The position numbers were made by a program, and so were the translations under genes. 64,000 nt of DNA from an uncultured Pseudomonadota bacterium (GTDB lineage Bacteria > Pseudomonadota > Gammaproteobacteria > Steroidobacterales > Woeseiaceae), in NCBI GenBank assembly GCA_913055625.1, contig CAJXJW010000003.1:517621-581620 (forward strand), given 5' to 3'. Position 1 is the stretch's first letter. Each line of letters starts with the position of its first letter. The notes under the pieces are model-generated. The model saw only the letters and a list, made by a program, of their open reading frames with translations. It ran no database searches and was not told where the DNA came from. This document shows positions 19,865-27,299 of the stretch, piece after piece.

Positions 19865-21274
19865 TCAGAGGCTGTAGTACATGTCGAACTCGACGGGGTG
19901 CGTCGTCATGCGCAGGCGCGTGACGTTCTCCATCTTGAGGTCGATGTAGGCGTCGATCAGGTCGTCCGAGAAGACGTCGCCCTTCTTCAGGAACTCCCGG
20001 TCGGCGTCCAGTGCGTTGAGTGCCTCCTCGAGCGAAAACGCGACGAGCTGCAACTGCTTCTCTTCCTCCGGCGGCAGGTCGTACAGGTCCTTGTCCATGG
20101 CGTCGCCCGGGTGGATCTTGTTCTGGATGCCGTCGAGGCCGGCCATCATCAGCGCCGAGAACGCGAGGTACGGGTTCGCCATCGAGTCCGGGAAGCGCAC
20201 TTCGATGCGGCGAGCCTTCGGGTTCGACACCCAGGGGATGCGGATCGAGGCAGAGCGGTTGCGCGCGGAGTAGGCGAGGATCGTCGGCGCTTCGAAGCCC
20301 GGCACCAGGCGTTTGTAGCTGTTCGTGGCCGGGTTCGTGAATGCGTTGATCGCCTTCGCGTGCTTGATGACGCCGCCGATGTAGTAAAGCGCGGTTTCGG
20401 ACAGGCCACCGTACTCGTCGCCGGAAAACAGGTTCTTGCCGTCCTTCGCGAGCGACTGGTGAACGTGCATGCCGTTACCGTTGTCGTTCACGAGCGGCTT
20501 CGGCATGAACGTGGCCGTCTTGCCGTAGGCGTGCGCCACGTTGTGGATGACGTACTTGAGGATCTGCACCTCGTCCGCCTTCTTCACGAGCGTGTTGAAC
20601 AGCGCACCGATCTCGCACTGGCCAGCCGTCGCCACCTCGTGGTGGTGGACTTCCGTTTCCACGCCCATGTCGTCGAGGGCGAGACACATGGCCGAGCGCA
20701 GGTCGTGCAGCGAGTCGACCGGCGGTACCGGGAAGTAGCCGCCCTTGACGGTCGGGCGGTGACCCGTGTTCGCGTCCTCGCTCGATCGGCCGCGGTTCCA
20801 GGCGCCTTCCTCGGAATCCACCTTGTAGAACGCGCCGTGCATCGAGTCGTCCCAGGAGACGTTGTCGAACACGAAGAACTCGTTCTCCGGGCCGAAGAAC
20901 GCCGTGTCGGCAATGCCGGTGGACTTCAGGTACGCCTCGGCGCGCTCGGCGAGCGAGCGCGGGCAGCGATCGTAGCCCTGCATCGTCGACGGCTCGACGA
21001 CGTTGCAGCGCAGGTTCAGCGTGGTTTCCTCGGAGAACAGGTCGATGACCGCCGTTGACGCGTCCGGCATCAGGATCATGTCGGACTCGTTGATGCCCTT
21101 CCAGCCGGAGATCGACGAGCCGTCGAACATCTTCCCGTCCTCGAACAGGTCCTCATCGACCGTTCGCGCGGGCACGCTGACGTGTTGTTCCTTACCTTTC
21201 GTGTCCGTAAAACGGAAATCGACGAATTTGACCTCTTTTTCTTTGATGAGGGCGAGTACCTCTGACGGCTTCAT
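19865..21274 (-). CDS. glnA: Type I glutamine synthetase
   Basis: 469 residues, the size of the dodecameric GSI. Conserved segments include [19 protein letters not shown], the [11 protein letters not shown] active-site stretch, the [21 protein letters not shown]/ammonium region and [12 protein letters not shown]. The Tyr in the last motif is the adenylylation site, so activity should be controlled by GlnE. It makes glutamine from glutamate, ammonia and ATP. Its promoter region carries a sigma-54 promoter and NtrC sites (see separate entries), and ntrBC lie downstream on the same strand. Confidence 0.98.
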   Translation of the reverse strand: MKPSEVLALIKEKEVKFVDFRFTDTKGKEQHVSVPARTVDEDLFEDGKMFDGSSISGWKGINESDMILMPDASTAVIDLFSEETTLNLRCNVVEPSTMQGYDRCPRSLAERAEAYLKSTGIADTAFFGPENEFFVFDNVSWDDSMHGAFYKVDSEEGAWNRGRSSEDANTGHRPTVKGGYFPVPPVDSLHDLRSAMCLALDDMGVETEVHHHEVATAGQCEIGALFNTLVKKADEVQILKYVIHNVAHAYGKTATFMPKPLVNDNGNGMHVHQSLAKDGKNLFSGDEYGGLSETALYYIGGVIKHAKAINAFTNPATNSYKRLVPGFEAPTILAYSARNRSASIRIPWVSNPKARRIEVRFPDSMANPYLAFSALMMAGLDGIQNKIHPGDAMDKDLYDLPPEEEKQLQLVAFSLEEALNALDADREFLKKGDVFSDDLIDAYIDLKMENVTRLRMTTHPVEFDMYYSL

Positions 21275-21340
21275 GGGATGTCCTCCGAGTGCATTGCAAG
21301 TGGTTTGGCCCGTCGCCTACGGGCCCGGGTAGCCAGAGAG

Positions 21341-21356
21341 TGCAGGTTTTGTGCCA
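21341..21356 (-). promoter_or_regulatory. Sigma-54 (RpoN) promoter of glnA
   Basis: Read on the minus strand the sequence is TGGCACAAAACCTGCA. It matches the -24/-12 consensus TGGCAC-N5-TTGCA with one change, and the GG and GC dinucleotides are separated by exactly 10 bases as required. It lies about 67-82 bases upstream of the glnA ATG. Confidence 0.85.
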
Positions 21357-21365
21357 AAATGGTGC
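21351..21365 (-). promoter_or_regulatory. Partial NtrC-like site overlapping the glnA promoter
   Basis: On the minus strand it reads GCACCATTTTGGCAC. The first 12 bases equal the core of the known NtrC box, but the right half-site is GCAC instead of GTGC. It overlaps the -24 element, so if bound it could lower transcription at high NtrC-P. This is a suggestion only. Confidence 0.35.
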
Positions 21366-21419
21366 TGAGCCCAAGCTATTGATTGTATTGAAGGCCGAGT
21401 TATCCACAGCCCTTGATGC

Positions 21420-21434
21420 GCACCAAGTCCGTGC
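21420..21434 (-). promoter_or_regulatory. NtrC enhancer site, promoter-proximal
   Basis: GCAC-N7-GTGC dyad (GCACCAAGTCCGTGC). Its centre lies about 85 bases upstream of the -12 element of the sigma-54 promoter, near -98 from the likely transcription start. The spacing to the distal site is 31 bases, about three helical turns, as between the paired sites of the E. coli glnA enhancer. Confidence 0.7.
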
Positions 21435-21450
21435 GAAACGCACCGCGATC

Positions 21451-21465
21451 GCACCATCCTAGTGC
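21451..21465 (-). promoter_or_regulatory. NtrC enhancer site, distal
   Basis: Second GCAC-N7-GTGC dyad (GCACCATCCTAGTGC), 31 bases centre-to-centre from the proximal site and on the same helix face. It lies 140 bases upstream of glyQ as well, though no sigma-54 promoter faces glyQ. Confidence 0.7.
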
Positions 21466-21605
21466 ATTCCGCCCCGCTTTGCATCATGTGTTCCGCCGCG
21501 ACCGGGACCGCGCGTTCCCCGGCCATCGCGCGATGTCGCCCCTTCGGCCCCGGGGCCGCTATAATCCGCGACTTTTTGGCGCACCGAGCCTGTAGAATTT
21601 TCCCG

Positions 21606-22538
21606 ATGAAGACCGACGCGGCGCCGACGCGCCTTTCCTTCCAGGACCTCATTCTCCGCCTCCAGGAATACTGGGCGGCCCGCGGCTGCGTGATCCTGCA
21701 GCCCTATGACAAGGAGATGGGGGCCGGCACGTTCCACCCGGCGACGTTCCTCCGGGCCGTGGGGCCGGAACCCTGGAGCGCAGCCTATGTTCAGCCTTCG
21801 CGGCGCCCGACGGACGGGCGCTACGGCGACAACCCGTTCCGGCTGCAGCATTACTACCAGTACCAGGTGGTCATCAAGCCGTCCCCGGACGACATCCAGG
21901 ACCTGTACCTCGACTCGCTGCGCGCGATCGGTATCGACCCGCTCGTGCACGACATCCGCTTCGTCGAGGACAACTGGGAGTCGCCGACGCTCGGCGCCTG
22001 GGGCCTCGGCTGGGAAGTCTGGCTGAACGGCATGGAGGTCACGCAGTTCACGTACTTCCAGCAGGTCGGCGGGCTCGAGTGCCGGCCGGTGACCGGCGAG
22101 ATCACCTACGGCCTCGAACGCCTCGCGATGTACCTGCAGGACGTGGAGAGCATCTTCGACATCGTCTGGACGGACGGCCCGCTCGGCCGCATTACTTACG
22201 GCGACGTCTACCACCAGAACGAGGTGGAGCAGTCGAAGTACAACTTCGAGCTCGCGGACGTGGACACGCTGTTCGGCGCGTTCGACCACTGCGAACGCGA
22301 GGTCGTGCGGCTGATCGACGCCGGGCTCGCGCTGCCGGCCTACGAGCGCATGCTCGAGGCCTCGCACCTGTTCAACCTGCTCGACGCGCGCCAGGCCATC
22401 TCGGTGAGCGAGCGCCAGCGCTTCATCCTGCGCGTGCGCACGATGGCGCGCTCGATCGCGGAGGCGTATTTCGCGAGCCGCGAGGCGCTGGGCTTCCCGA
22501 TGGTCGAGTCGGTGCAGGCCGCGCGGGGTGCCGCATGA
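21606..22538 (+). CDS. glyQ: Glycine--tRNA ligase alpha subunit
   Basis: 310 residues. Conserved class II segments of the bacterial alpha subunit are present: [43 protein letters not shown] and the [16 protein letters not shown] stretch ([18 protein letters not shown]). With GlyS it forms the tetrameric alpha2beta2 glycyl-tRNA synthetase. It overlaps glyS by four bases (ATGA). The ATG at 21606 gives the usual N-terminus; the longer upstream frame would run into the glnA control sites. Confidence 0.98.
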   Translation: MKTDAAPTRLSFQDLILRLQEYWAARGCVILQPYDKEMGAGTFHPATFLRAVGPEPWSAAYVQPSRRPTDGRYGDNPFRLQHYYQYQVVIKPSPDDIQDLYLDSLRAIGIDPLVHDIRFVEDNWESPTLGAWGLGWEVWLNGMEVTQFTYFQQVGGLECRPVTGEITYGLERLAMYLQDVESIFDIVWTDGPLGRITYGDVYHQNEVEQSKYNFELADVDTLFGAFDHCEREVVRLIDAGLALPAYERMLEASHLFNLLDARQAISVSERQRFILRVRTMARSIAEAYFASREALGFPMVESVQAARGAA

Positions 22539-24625
22539 AGACCGCGGACTTTCTCGTCGAGATCGGCACCGAGGAGTTGCCGCCGAAAGCGCTGCGCACG
22601 CTGATGGATGCGTTCCGCGACAACCTCGCGAGCCGTGTCGACGAGGCGCGCCTCGCGCACGGCGAACTGCACGCGTATGCGAGTCCGCGGCGCCTGGCCG
22701 TGCGCATCGACCAACTCGCACTTGCACAGGAAGACCGCACGTCCGAGCAGAAGGGCCCGCCGGTGCGCGTCGCGTTCGACGACGACGGCAAGCCGAAGCC
22801 CGCCGCCGAAGCGTTCGCGAAGAAATGCGGCGTCGCCGTCGAGGACCTCGAACGCGTGGCCACCGACAAGGGTGAGTGGCTCGTCTGCAACGTCACCGAG
22901 ATGGGGCGGGGCGCGGACGAACTGCTACCGGAACTCGTCGAGGCCGCGCTCGCGGCGCTGCCGATCCCGCGGCGAATGCGCTGGGGTGCCGGCGAGGCCG
23001 AGTTCGTCCGGCCCGTGCACTGGGTATTGATGCTGCACGGCGAACGCGTCGTCGACGGCGAGATCATGGGTCATCGCGCGGGCAACACCACGCGCGGGCA
23101 CCGCTTCCACGCAAACCGCGAGATCACGATCGCGCGGCCGGATGCCTATCTCGACGCACTGGAATCCGACGGCCGCGTCATCGCGGACTTCGACCGCCGC
23201 CGCGCACTCATCGTCGACGGCGTCGCGAAGGCCGCGGCGGCGGCCAAGGGCACGGTCGTCGACGGCGAGAGCCTGTACGACGAGGTCGCCGCGCTGGTCG
23301 AGTGGCCGGTGCCGCTGACCGGCCGCTTCGACAAGGCCTTCCTCGAGCTGCCGCGCGAGGTGGTCACGTCCACGCTGACCGGCCACCAGCGTTACTTCCC
23401 GGTGGCCGGCAAGGGCGGCGCGCTGCTGCCGGCCTTCGTCACCGTCGCGAACCTCGAGAGCAAAGACCCGGACCAGGTGCGTGACGGCAACGAGCGCGTG
23501 ATCCTGCCGCGGCTCGCGGACGCCGCGTTCTTCTGGGACCACGACCGCAAGCGCACGCTCGCCGAGCGGGAAGCGGACCTCGCCGACGTCGTCTACCAGC
23601 AGGGGCTCGGCAGCCTGCGCGACAAGGCCGCGCGCACCGCGGACCTCGCTGCGTCGCTTGCCGACGAACTCGGGCTGAACCCCGAACCCGTGCGCCGCGC
23701 CGCGCTGCTCGCGAAGTGCGACCTGCTGACCGGCATGGTGGGCGAGTTCCCCGAGCTGCAGGGCACGATGGGAAGCTACTACGCGAACGCCGATGGCGAG
23801 CCCGAGAGCGTCGCCACGGCGATCGGCGAGCATTACCAGCCGCGCTTTGCCGGCGACGCCATCCCGGCCACCGACGCCGGCCGCCTGCTGGCCGTGGCCG
23901 ACAAGCTCGACACGATCGCCGGCGTGTTCGCGCTCGGCAAGAGGCCCTCCGGCAACCGCGACCCGTTCGCGCTGCGGCGCGCCGCGCTCGGCATCGTGCG
24001 CACGCTCGTCGAGGGCGGCATCGACATCGACCTCAAGGCCGCGATCACCCGCGCCGCCGACGCGCAGCCGACCGACGGTGCGCCGACCGACGCGCTCGCG
24101 GCAGACATCTACGGCTTCATCGTCGAGCGCCTGCGCAACTACTTCCTGGACCGCGACGCGTCGCTCGGGGCCGAAACCTTTGACGCCGTGCTTGCGCGCG
24201 AGCCTGCGTCGCTGGTCGATTTCGCGCGACGCCTCGACGCCGTGCAGAGCTTCGTTGCGCTCGACGAAGCCGCGAGCCTCGCGGCGGCGAACAAGCGCAT
24301 CGCGAACATCCTGCGAAAATCCGCGGAAAGCGGCGAGGCCATTGCCACGCTGAACGTGGCGCTGTTCGACGAGCCGGCCGAGGGTGCGCTGGCGAAGGCG
24401 ACGGCCAGCGCGGTCACCGCGGTGTCGCCGCTGCTCGAGGGCCGCGAGTACACCGAGGCGATGCGCCAGCTCGCGGGCCTGCGCGACCCGGTGGACCGCT
24501 TTTTCGACGACGTGCTCGTCATGGCCGACGACGATGCGCTGCGCGCAAACCGCCTGGCGCTGCTCGCCGACGTCCGTGACCTGTTCCTGCGCGTGGCCGA
24601 CGTGTCGCGCCTGGCGATCGACTGA
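22535..24625 (+). CDS. glyS: Glycine--tRNA ligase beta subunit
   Basis: 696 residues. It begins with [18 protein letters not shown], the standard GlyS N-terminus, and contains the [15 protein letters not shown] block, the HD-like segment ([20 protein letters not shown]) and the C-terminal tRNA-binding anticodon region (about residues 560-690). It is coupled to glyQ by a four-base overlap and followed after nine bases by gmhB. Confidence 0.98.
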   Translation: MKTADFLVEIGTEELPPKALRTLMDAFRDNLASRVDEARLAHGELHAYASPRRLAVRIDQLALAQEDRTSEQKGPPVRVAFDDDGKPKPAAEAFAKKCGVAVEDLERVATDKGEWLVCNVTEMGRGADELLPELVEAALAALPIPRRMRWGAGEAEFVRPVHWVLMLHGERVVDGEIMGHRAGNTTRGHRFHANREITIARPDAYLDALESDGRVIADFDRRRALIVDGVAKAAAAAKGTVVDGESLYDEVAALVEWPVPLTGRFDKAFLELPREVVTSTLTGHQRYFPVAGKGGALLPAFVTVANLESKDPDQVRDGNERVILPRLADAAFFWDHDRKRTLAEREADLADVVYQQGLGSLRDKAARTADLAASLADELGLNPEPVRRAALLAKCDLLTGMVGEFPELQGTMGSYYANADGEPESVATAIGEHYQPRFAGDAIPATDAGRLLAVADKLDTIAGVFALGKRPSGNRDPFALRRAALGIVRTLVEGGIDIDLKAAITRAADAQPTDGAPTDALAADIYGFIVERLRNYFLDRDASLGAETFDAVLAREPASLVDFARRLDAVQSFVALDEAASLAAANKRIANILRKSAESGEAIATLNVALFDEPAEGALAKATASAVTAVSPLLEGREYTEAMRQLAGLRDPVDRFFDDVLVMADDDALRANRLALLADVRDLFLRVADVSRLAID

Positions 24626-24634
24626 GGGGCCACG

Positions 24635-25180
24635 ATGACGAGACTCCTCATCCTTGATCGCGACGGCGTCATCAACCGCGATTCCCGGGATTTCGTGAAG
24701 ACGCCGGACGAGTGGATCCCTTTGCCCGGCAGCATCGAGGCGGTCGCGCGCCTGTCGTCCGCGGGCTTCACGGTCGCGGTTGCATCGAACCAGTCCGGCC
24801 TTGCGCGCGGGCTGTTCGACGAGGAGACGCTCGTCGCCATGCACGCGAAGTTCCGCGAACTCGTGGACGCCGCGGGCGGGGTCGTCGGCCGCATCGAGTG
24901 GTGCCCGCACGGTCCCGACGACGACTGCGACTGCCGCAAGCCGAGCCCGGGGCTGCTGGTCCGGATCGGCCGACACTACGACGTGACGCTCGAGAACGTG
25001 CCGGTCATCGGCGACTCCATGCGTGACCTGCAGGCGGCCGTCGCGGTCGGCGCACGCCCGATCCTCGTGCGCACCGGCAACGGCGCACAGACGGAGACCC
25101 GGCTCCCGGACGAGCTCGTTGACATTGAGGTCTTCGACACACTGTCCGAGGCAGCGGATGCCCTGATCGGCGAGGTCTGA
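24635..25180 (+). CDS. gmhB: D-glycero-beta-D-manno-heptose-1,7-bisphosphate 7-phosphatase
   Basis: 181 residues, HAD superfamily. Motif I is LDRDGVINRD, motif II is ASNQSG, the structural zinc site is CPHGPDDDCDC and motif III/IV is CRKPSPG...GDSMRDLQAA. These are the marks of GmhB, which dephosphorylates the heptose bisphosphate during ADP-heptose synthesis for lipopolysaccharide core. The order glyQ-glyS-gmhB-acyltransferase is common in gammaproteobacteria. Confidence 0.94.
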   Translation: MTRLLILDRDGVINRDSRDFVKTPDEWIPLPGSIEAVARLSSAGFTVAVASNQSGLARGLFDEETLVAMHAKFRELVDAAGGVVGRIEWCPHGPDDDCDCRKPSPGLLVRIGRHYDVTLENVPVIGDSMRDLQAAVAVGARPILVRTGNGAQTETRLPDELVDIEVFDTLSEAADALIGEV

Positions 25181-25182
25181 CC

Positions 25183-25926
25183 GTGCTCGCGCTCCGGTCG
25201 CTTGCCTTCAACGTCTTCGGCTTCGGGTCGGTCGTCCTGTTCGCGATCGTGCTGCTCCTGTGCTTCTGGGCGCCGTACCGTTTTCACTGGTTCATGTGCG
25301 TGACCTGGTGTCGGCTCGCCGTCTGGGCCGCGAAGTTCTTCTGCGGCATCCACGTCGTCGTCGAGGGCGAGGAGAACGTGCCGGACCGGCCGAGCGTCGT
25401 GATGATCAAGCACACGTCGACGCTCGAGACGCTGTGGCAGGTGACCTACTTCCCGCAGACGACCTGGGTGCTGAAGCGTGAGATCCTGTACGCGCCGTTC
25501 TTCGGCTGGGCGATCGGTCTTGCGCTCAAACCCATCGCGATCGACCGCGGCGCTGGCGGCGCCGCCGTGCGCCAGGTGATCCGGCAGGGCCGTGAGAAAC
25601 TCGCCCAGGGCATCTGGGTGACGATCTTCCCGGAGGGCACGCGGATGGCGCCGGGGCAGACCCGGAAGTACGGCGTGAGCGGCGCGGCACTGGCCTGTGA
25701 CACGGGCGTGCCCGTCGTTCCTGTAGCGCACAACGCCGGGGACCTGTGGCAGCGCCGTTCGTTCACGAAGAAGCCCGGGACCGTGCGTTTCGTCATCGGC
25801 CCGACGATCGACCCTGCCGGGCTCGAGCCCCGTCAGGTCAACGAGAAGGCCCAGGCCTGGGTCGAGGCGACCATGCACGAGATCAGTGCCGTCTATCAAT
25901 CAGCGCCTGAAGGAGTGCCGCCATAG
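25183..25926 (+). CDS. plsC: 1-acyl-sn-glycerol-3-phosphate acyltransferase-like protein
   Basis: 247 residues from a GTG two bases after the gmhB stop. One or two N-terminal transmembrane helices (about residues 10-35) precede the acyltransferase domain. Block I is KHTSTLET, an H-x4-E variant of the usual H-x4-D; block III is [10 protein letters not shown]; block IV is VPVVPVAHN. It transfers an acyl chain to lysophosphatidic acid or a related acceptor. Its stop codon overlaps the likely ATA start of the next gene. Confidence 0.88.
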   Translation: MLALRSLAFNVFGFGSVVLFAIVLLLCFWAPYRFHWFMCVTWCRLAVWAAKFFCGIHVVVEGEENVPDRPSVVMIKHTSTLETLWQVTYFPQTTWVLKREILYAPFFGWAIGLALKPIAIDRGAGGAAVRQVIRQGREKLAQGIWVTIFPEGTRMAPGQTRKYGVSGAALACDTGVPVVPVAHNAGDLWQRRSFTKKPGTVRFVIGPTIDPAGLEPRQVNEKAQAWVEATMHEISAVYQSAPEGVPP

Positions 25927-26237
25927 CCTGGACGATCCTGTTCATCGCCGGCCTTTTCGAGGTGGCCTGGGCCATCGGCCTCAAGTACACGGAAGGCTTC
26001 ACGCGACTGTGGCCGAGCGTATGGGTCGCCGTGACGATGGCCGTCAGCCTCTGGCTGCTCGGGGTCGCGATGAAATCGCTGCCGGTCGGCACGGCCTACA
26101 GTGTCTGGGTCGGCGTCGGGGCAGTCGGCACGGTCATCCTTGGCATCGTGCTGTTTCACGAACCGGCAAACGCGGCACGGCTCATCTGCATCGCGCTGAT
26201 CGTTGCGGGTATCGTCGGGCTCAAGGTGACTGCGTAG
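25923..26237 (+). CDS. sugE: SMR family guanidinium/quaternary ammonium exporter (Gdx/SugE type), ATA start
   Basis: 104 residues, four transmembrane helices. The start was set at ATA (25923-25925). A textbook ribosome site AAGGAG lies at 25910-25915 with a 7-base spacer, and ATA overlaps the stop of the acyltransferase gene (ATAG). The resulting N-terminus is [16 protein letters not shown], placing Glu13 where the essential membrane Glu of Gdx proteins lies. The only canonical start in frame, GTG at 25962, would remove half of helix 1 and Glu13. An in-frame TGA at 25908 rules out any start farther upstream. SugE/Gdx proteins export guanidinium in exchange for protons. Later family marks: [31 protein letters not shown]. 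Confidence 0.88.
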   Translation: MAWTILFIAGLFEVAWAIGLKYTEGFTRLWPSVWVAVTMAVSLWLLGVAMKSLPVGTAYSVWVGVGAVGTVILGIVLFHEPANAARLICIALIVAGIVGLKVTA

Positions 26238-26258
26238 GGTCCAAGAGCGTTCGATCAC

Positions 26259-26273
26259 CTGCGCCTGGCGCAG
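26259..26273. terminator. Small hairpin after the SMR gene
   Basis: CTGCGC and GCGCAG arms (26259-26264 and 26268-26273) around a 3-base loop, 21 bases after the SMR stop and between two convergent genes. It has no T-run, so termination here is only possible, not shown. Confidence 0.3.
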
Positions 26274-26301
26274 CCGGTTTCGCGGGGTTGCCACGCGGAC
26301 T

Positions 26302-26781
26302 TCAGGCACGATCAATGAGCAGGTACAGGAGCACGGCCGCCAGGAACACGATGACGGTCACGTAGATCTTGTTCGCCCTTCGCGAGGACGCGTACCCAGC
26401 ACTGACCGGGTCGGGCGGGTCGAGTGGGTCGAGTGGGTCGAGTGGGTCAAGCGGCCGGATGTCGGCGTTCAGGCAGTACCCGCGTTTCGGCGCGGTCTCG
26501 ATCACGGCGGGGTCCGCGCCGACGTCCTTCAACGCGTGGCGAATCTCCCAGATCGCCCGCGTCAGTGCGTCGTCCGTGACAACACGATCACCCCAGACGG
26601 AGTCCTGCAGCGCCTCCCGGGTCACCACTTGGTTCGGCTGGCGTGCGAGGCAAAGAAGCACCTCCATCACCATCGGTCCCAGGTGGTGGGTGTCGGCAGC
26701 CGGCCCCGTCACGGCCCCCTTAAGCGGCTCGATCGTGCAGGCGTCCAGTCGGAACCCTTGCAGGAGGTCGGAGGACATCAC
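26302..26781 (-). CDS. Small CadC/ToxR-like membrane-anchored winged-helix regulator
   Basis: 159 residues. Residues about 8-108 form an OmpR/PhoB-type winged helix (LGPMVMEVLLCLARQPNQVV, then LTRAIWEIRHAL and TAPKRGYCL). A Pro/Asp/Leu repeat (DPLDPLDPLDP) follows and then one transmembrane helix (IYVTVIVFLAAVLLYLLI) at the C-terminus. CadC and ToxR have the same cytoplasmic-DNA-binding, membrane-anchored layout, but here only four residues follow the helix, so there is no periplasmic sensor. The signal must come from the membrane, a partner or the linker. It is divergent from a small lipoprotein gene; a TGTG-N8-CACA dyad lies between them. Confidence 0.8.
   Translation of the reverse strand: MMSSDLLQGFRLDACTIEPLKGAVTGPAADTHHLGPMVMEVLLCLARQPNQVVTREALQDSVWGDRVVTDDALTRAIWEIRHALKDVGADPAVIETAPKRGYCLNADIRPLDPLDPLDPLDPPDPVSAGYASSRRANKIYVTVIVFLAAVLLYLLIDRA
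26408..26452 (-). repeat. 9-base tandem repeat coding for the DPL linker of the regulator
   Basis: Five units of a 9-base sequence (GGGTCGAGT on the plus strand); the three middle units are identical and the two outer ones carry changes. Each unit codes for three residues (Leu-Asp-Pro), so copy-number change keeps the frame and only changes linker length. Confidence 0.8.
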
Positions 26782-26817
26782 GCTCTCGCCGCATGAAGTA
26801 TGTTTTTTCGCGCGCTG

Positions 26818-26839
26818 GCTTGTGGATTATCTCACAAGC
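26818..26839. promoter_or_regulatory. Possible operator in the divergent regulator-lipoprotein region
   Basis: Inverted repeat GCTTGTG-N8-CACAAGC in a 200-base AT-richer gap (26782-26981). It lies about 37 bases from the regulator start, followed by a run of eight T. Autoregulation by the neighbouring winged-helix protein is a reasonable guess. Confidence 0.4.
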
Positions 26840-26981
26840 TATCCCACACGGTTTTTTTTCGGAGAAGATCGGGAGGTTTTCTTCAATGCAAGTCTGCGCC
26901 GAATGCGTGAGGCTGCCGGTTCGCTGTCTGGTCGCACCAGCGGCCTGCGAAGAACAGCGCCAGTCTCCGGAGGACAGCGAG

Positions 26982-27239
26982 ATGGTCAGACTCGGCCTGC
27001 TGCTGGTGACGACGATTGCGTCCGGCTGCGCCGGAACGGGTGCCCCGGCTTCCGGAAACCTACGTCCGCACCTGGTGCAAACCGACCCCGCCAACATTCG
27101 ATGCCGGATGGGAACGGCGGTCTATTGCACCGCATCGGGTGTCGGTGGCAATCGGCGGCTCAGCAACTGCCAGTGCCGGCCGATGCCGGCTGGCCTGTCC
27201 TCGCGACCGATGCCCGGATCGCCCCGTCGGCGCGGCTGA
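26982..27239 (+). CDS. Small putative lipoprotein
   Basis: 85 residues. The N-terminus LGLLLVTTIASGCAG has a lipobox ending at Cys15. The mature part carries six more residues of interest, four of them Cys in RCRMGTAVYC and NCQC, which could form disulfides. The ATG is preceded by GGAGGACAGCGAG, a good ribosome site; the frame extends upstream to an ATG at 26793 but that stretch overlaps the putative operator and has no lipoprotein signal. No function recognised. It is probably paired with the divergent regulator. Confidence 0.6.
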   Translation: MVRLGLLLVTTIASGCAGTGAPASGNLRPHLVQTDPANIRCRMGTAVYCTASGVGGNRRLSNCQCRPMPAGLSSRPMPGSPRRRG

Positions 27240-27245
27240 GCGCGC

Positions 27246-27275
27246 AAAAAAAGGGCGCCCGCTCGAGCGCCCTTT
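27246..27275 (-). terminator. Rho-independent terminator of the M13 peptidase gene
   Basis: Perfect 9-base arms (AAAGGGCGC at 27250-27258 and GCGCCCTTT at 27267-27275) with an 8-base loop. On the minus strand the stem ends in seven T, which is the classical layout, placed 25 bases after the M13 stop. It may also stop transcripts from the lipoprotein gene on the plus strand. Confidence 0.85.
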
Positions 27276-27299
27276 CGTGGAACCGTTGCCGGCTCGCGG

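Larger units (their letters stand above)
21275..21605. other. Divergent control region between glnA and glyQ
   Basis: 331 bases with no gene. Beside the sigma-54 promoter and NtrC sites it holds one perfect DnaA box (TTATCCACA, 21400-21408). The glnA ribosome site is CGGAGGACATCCC before its ATG. The half near glyQ holds no sigma-70 promoter that I can assign with confidence. Confidence 0.6.

Noticed and set aside
26793..26981. N-terminal extension of the small lipoprotein to ATG 26793
   Set aside because: No ribosome site, overlaps an operator-like dyad, and the lipoprotein signal starts at 26982 behind GGAGGA.
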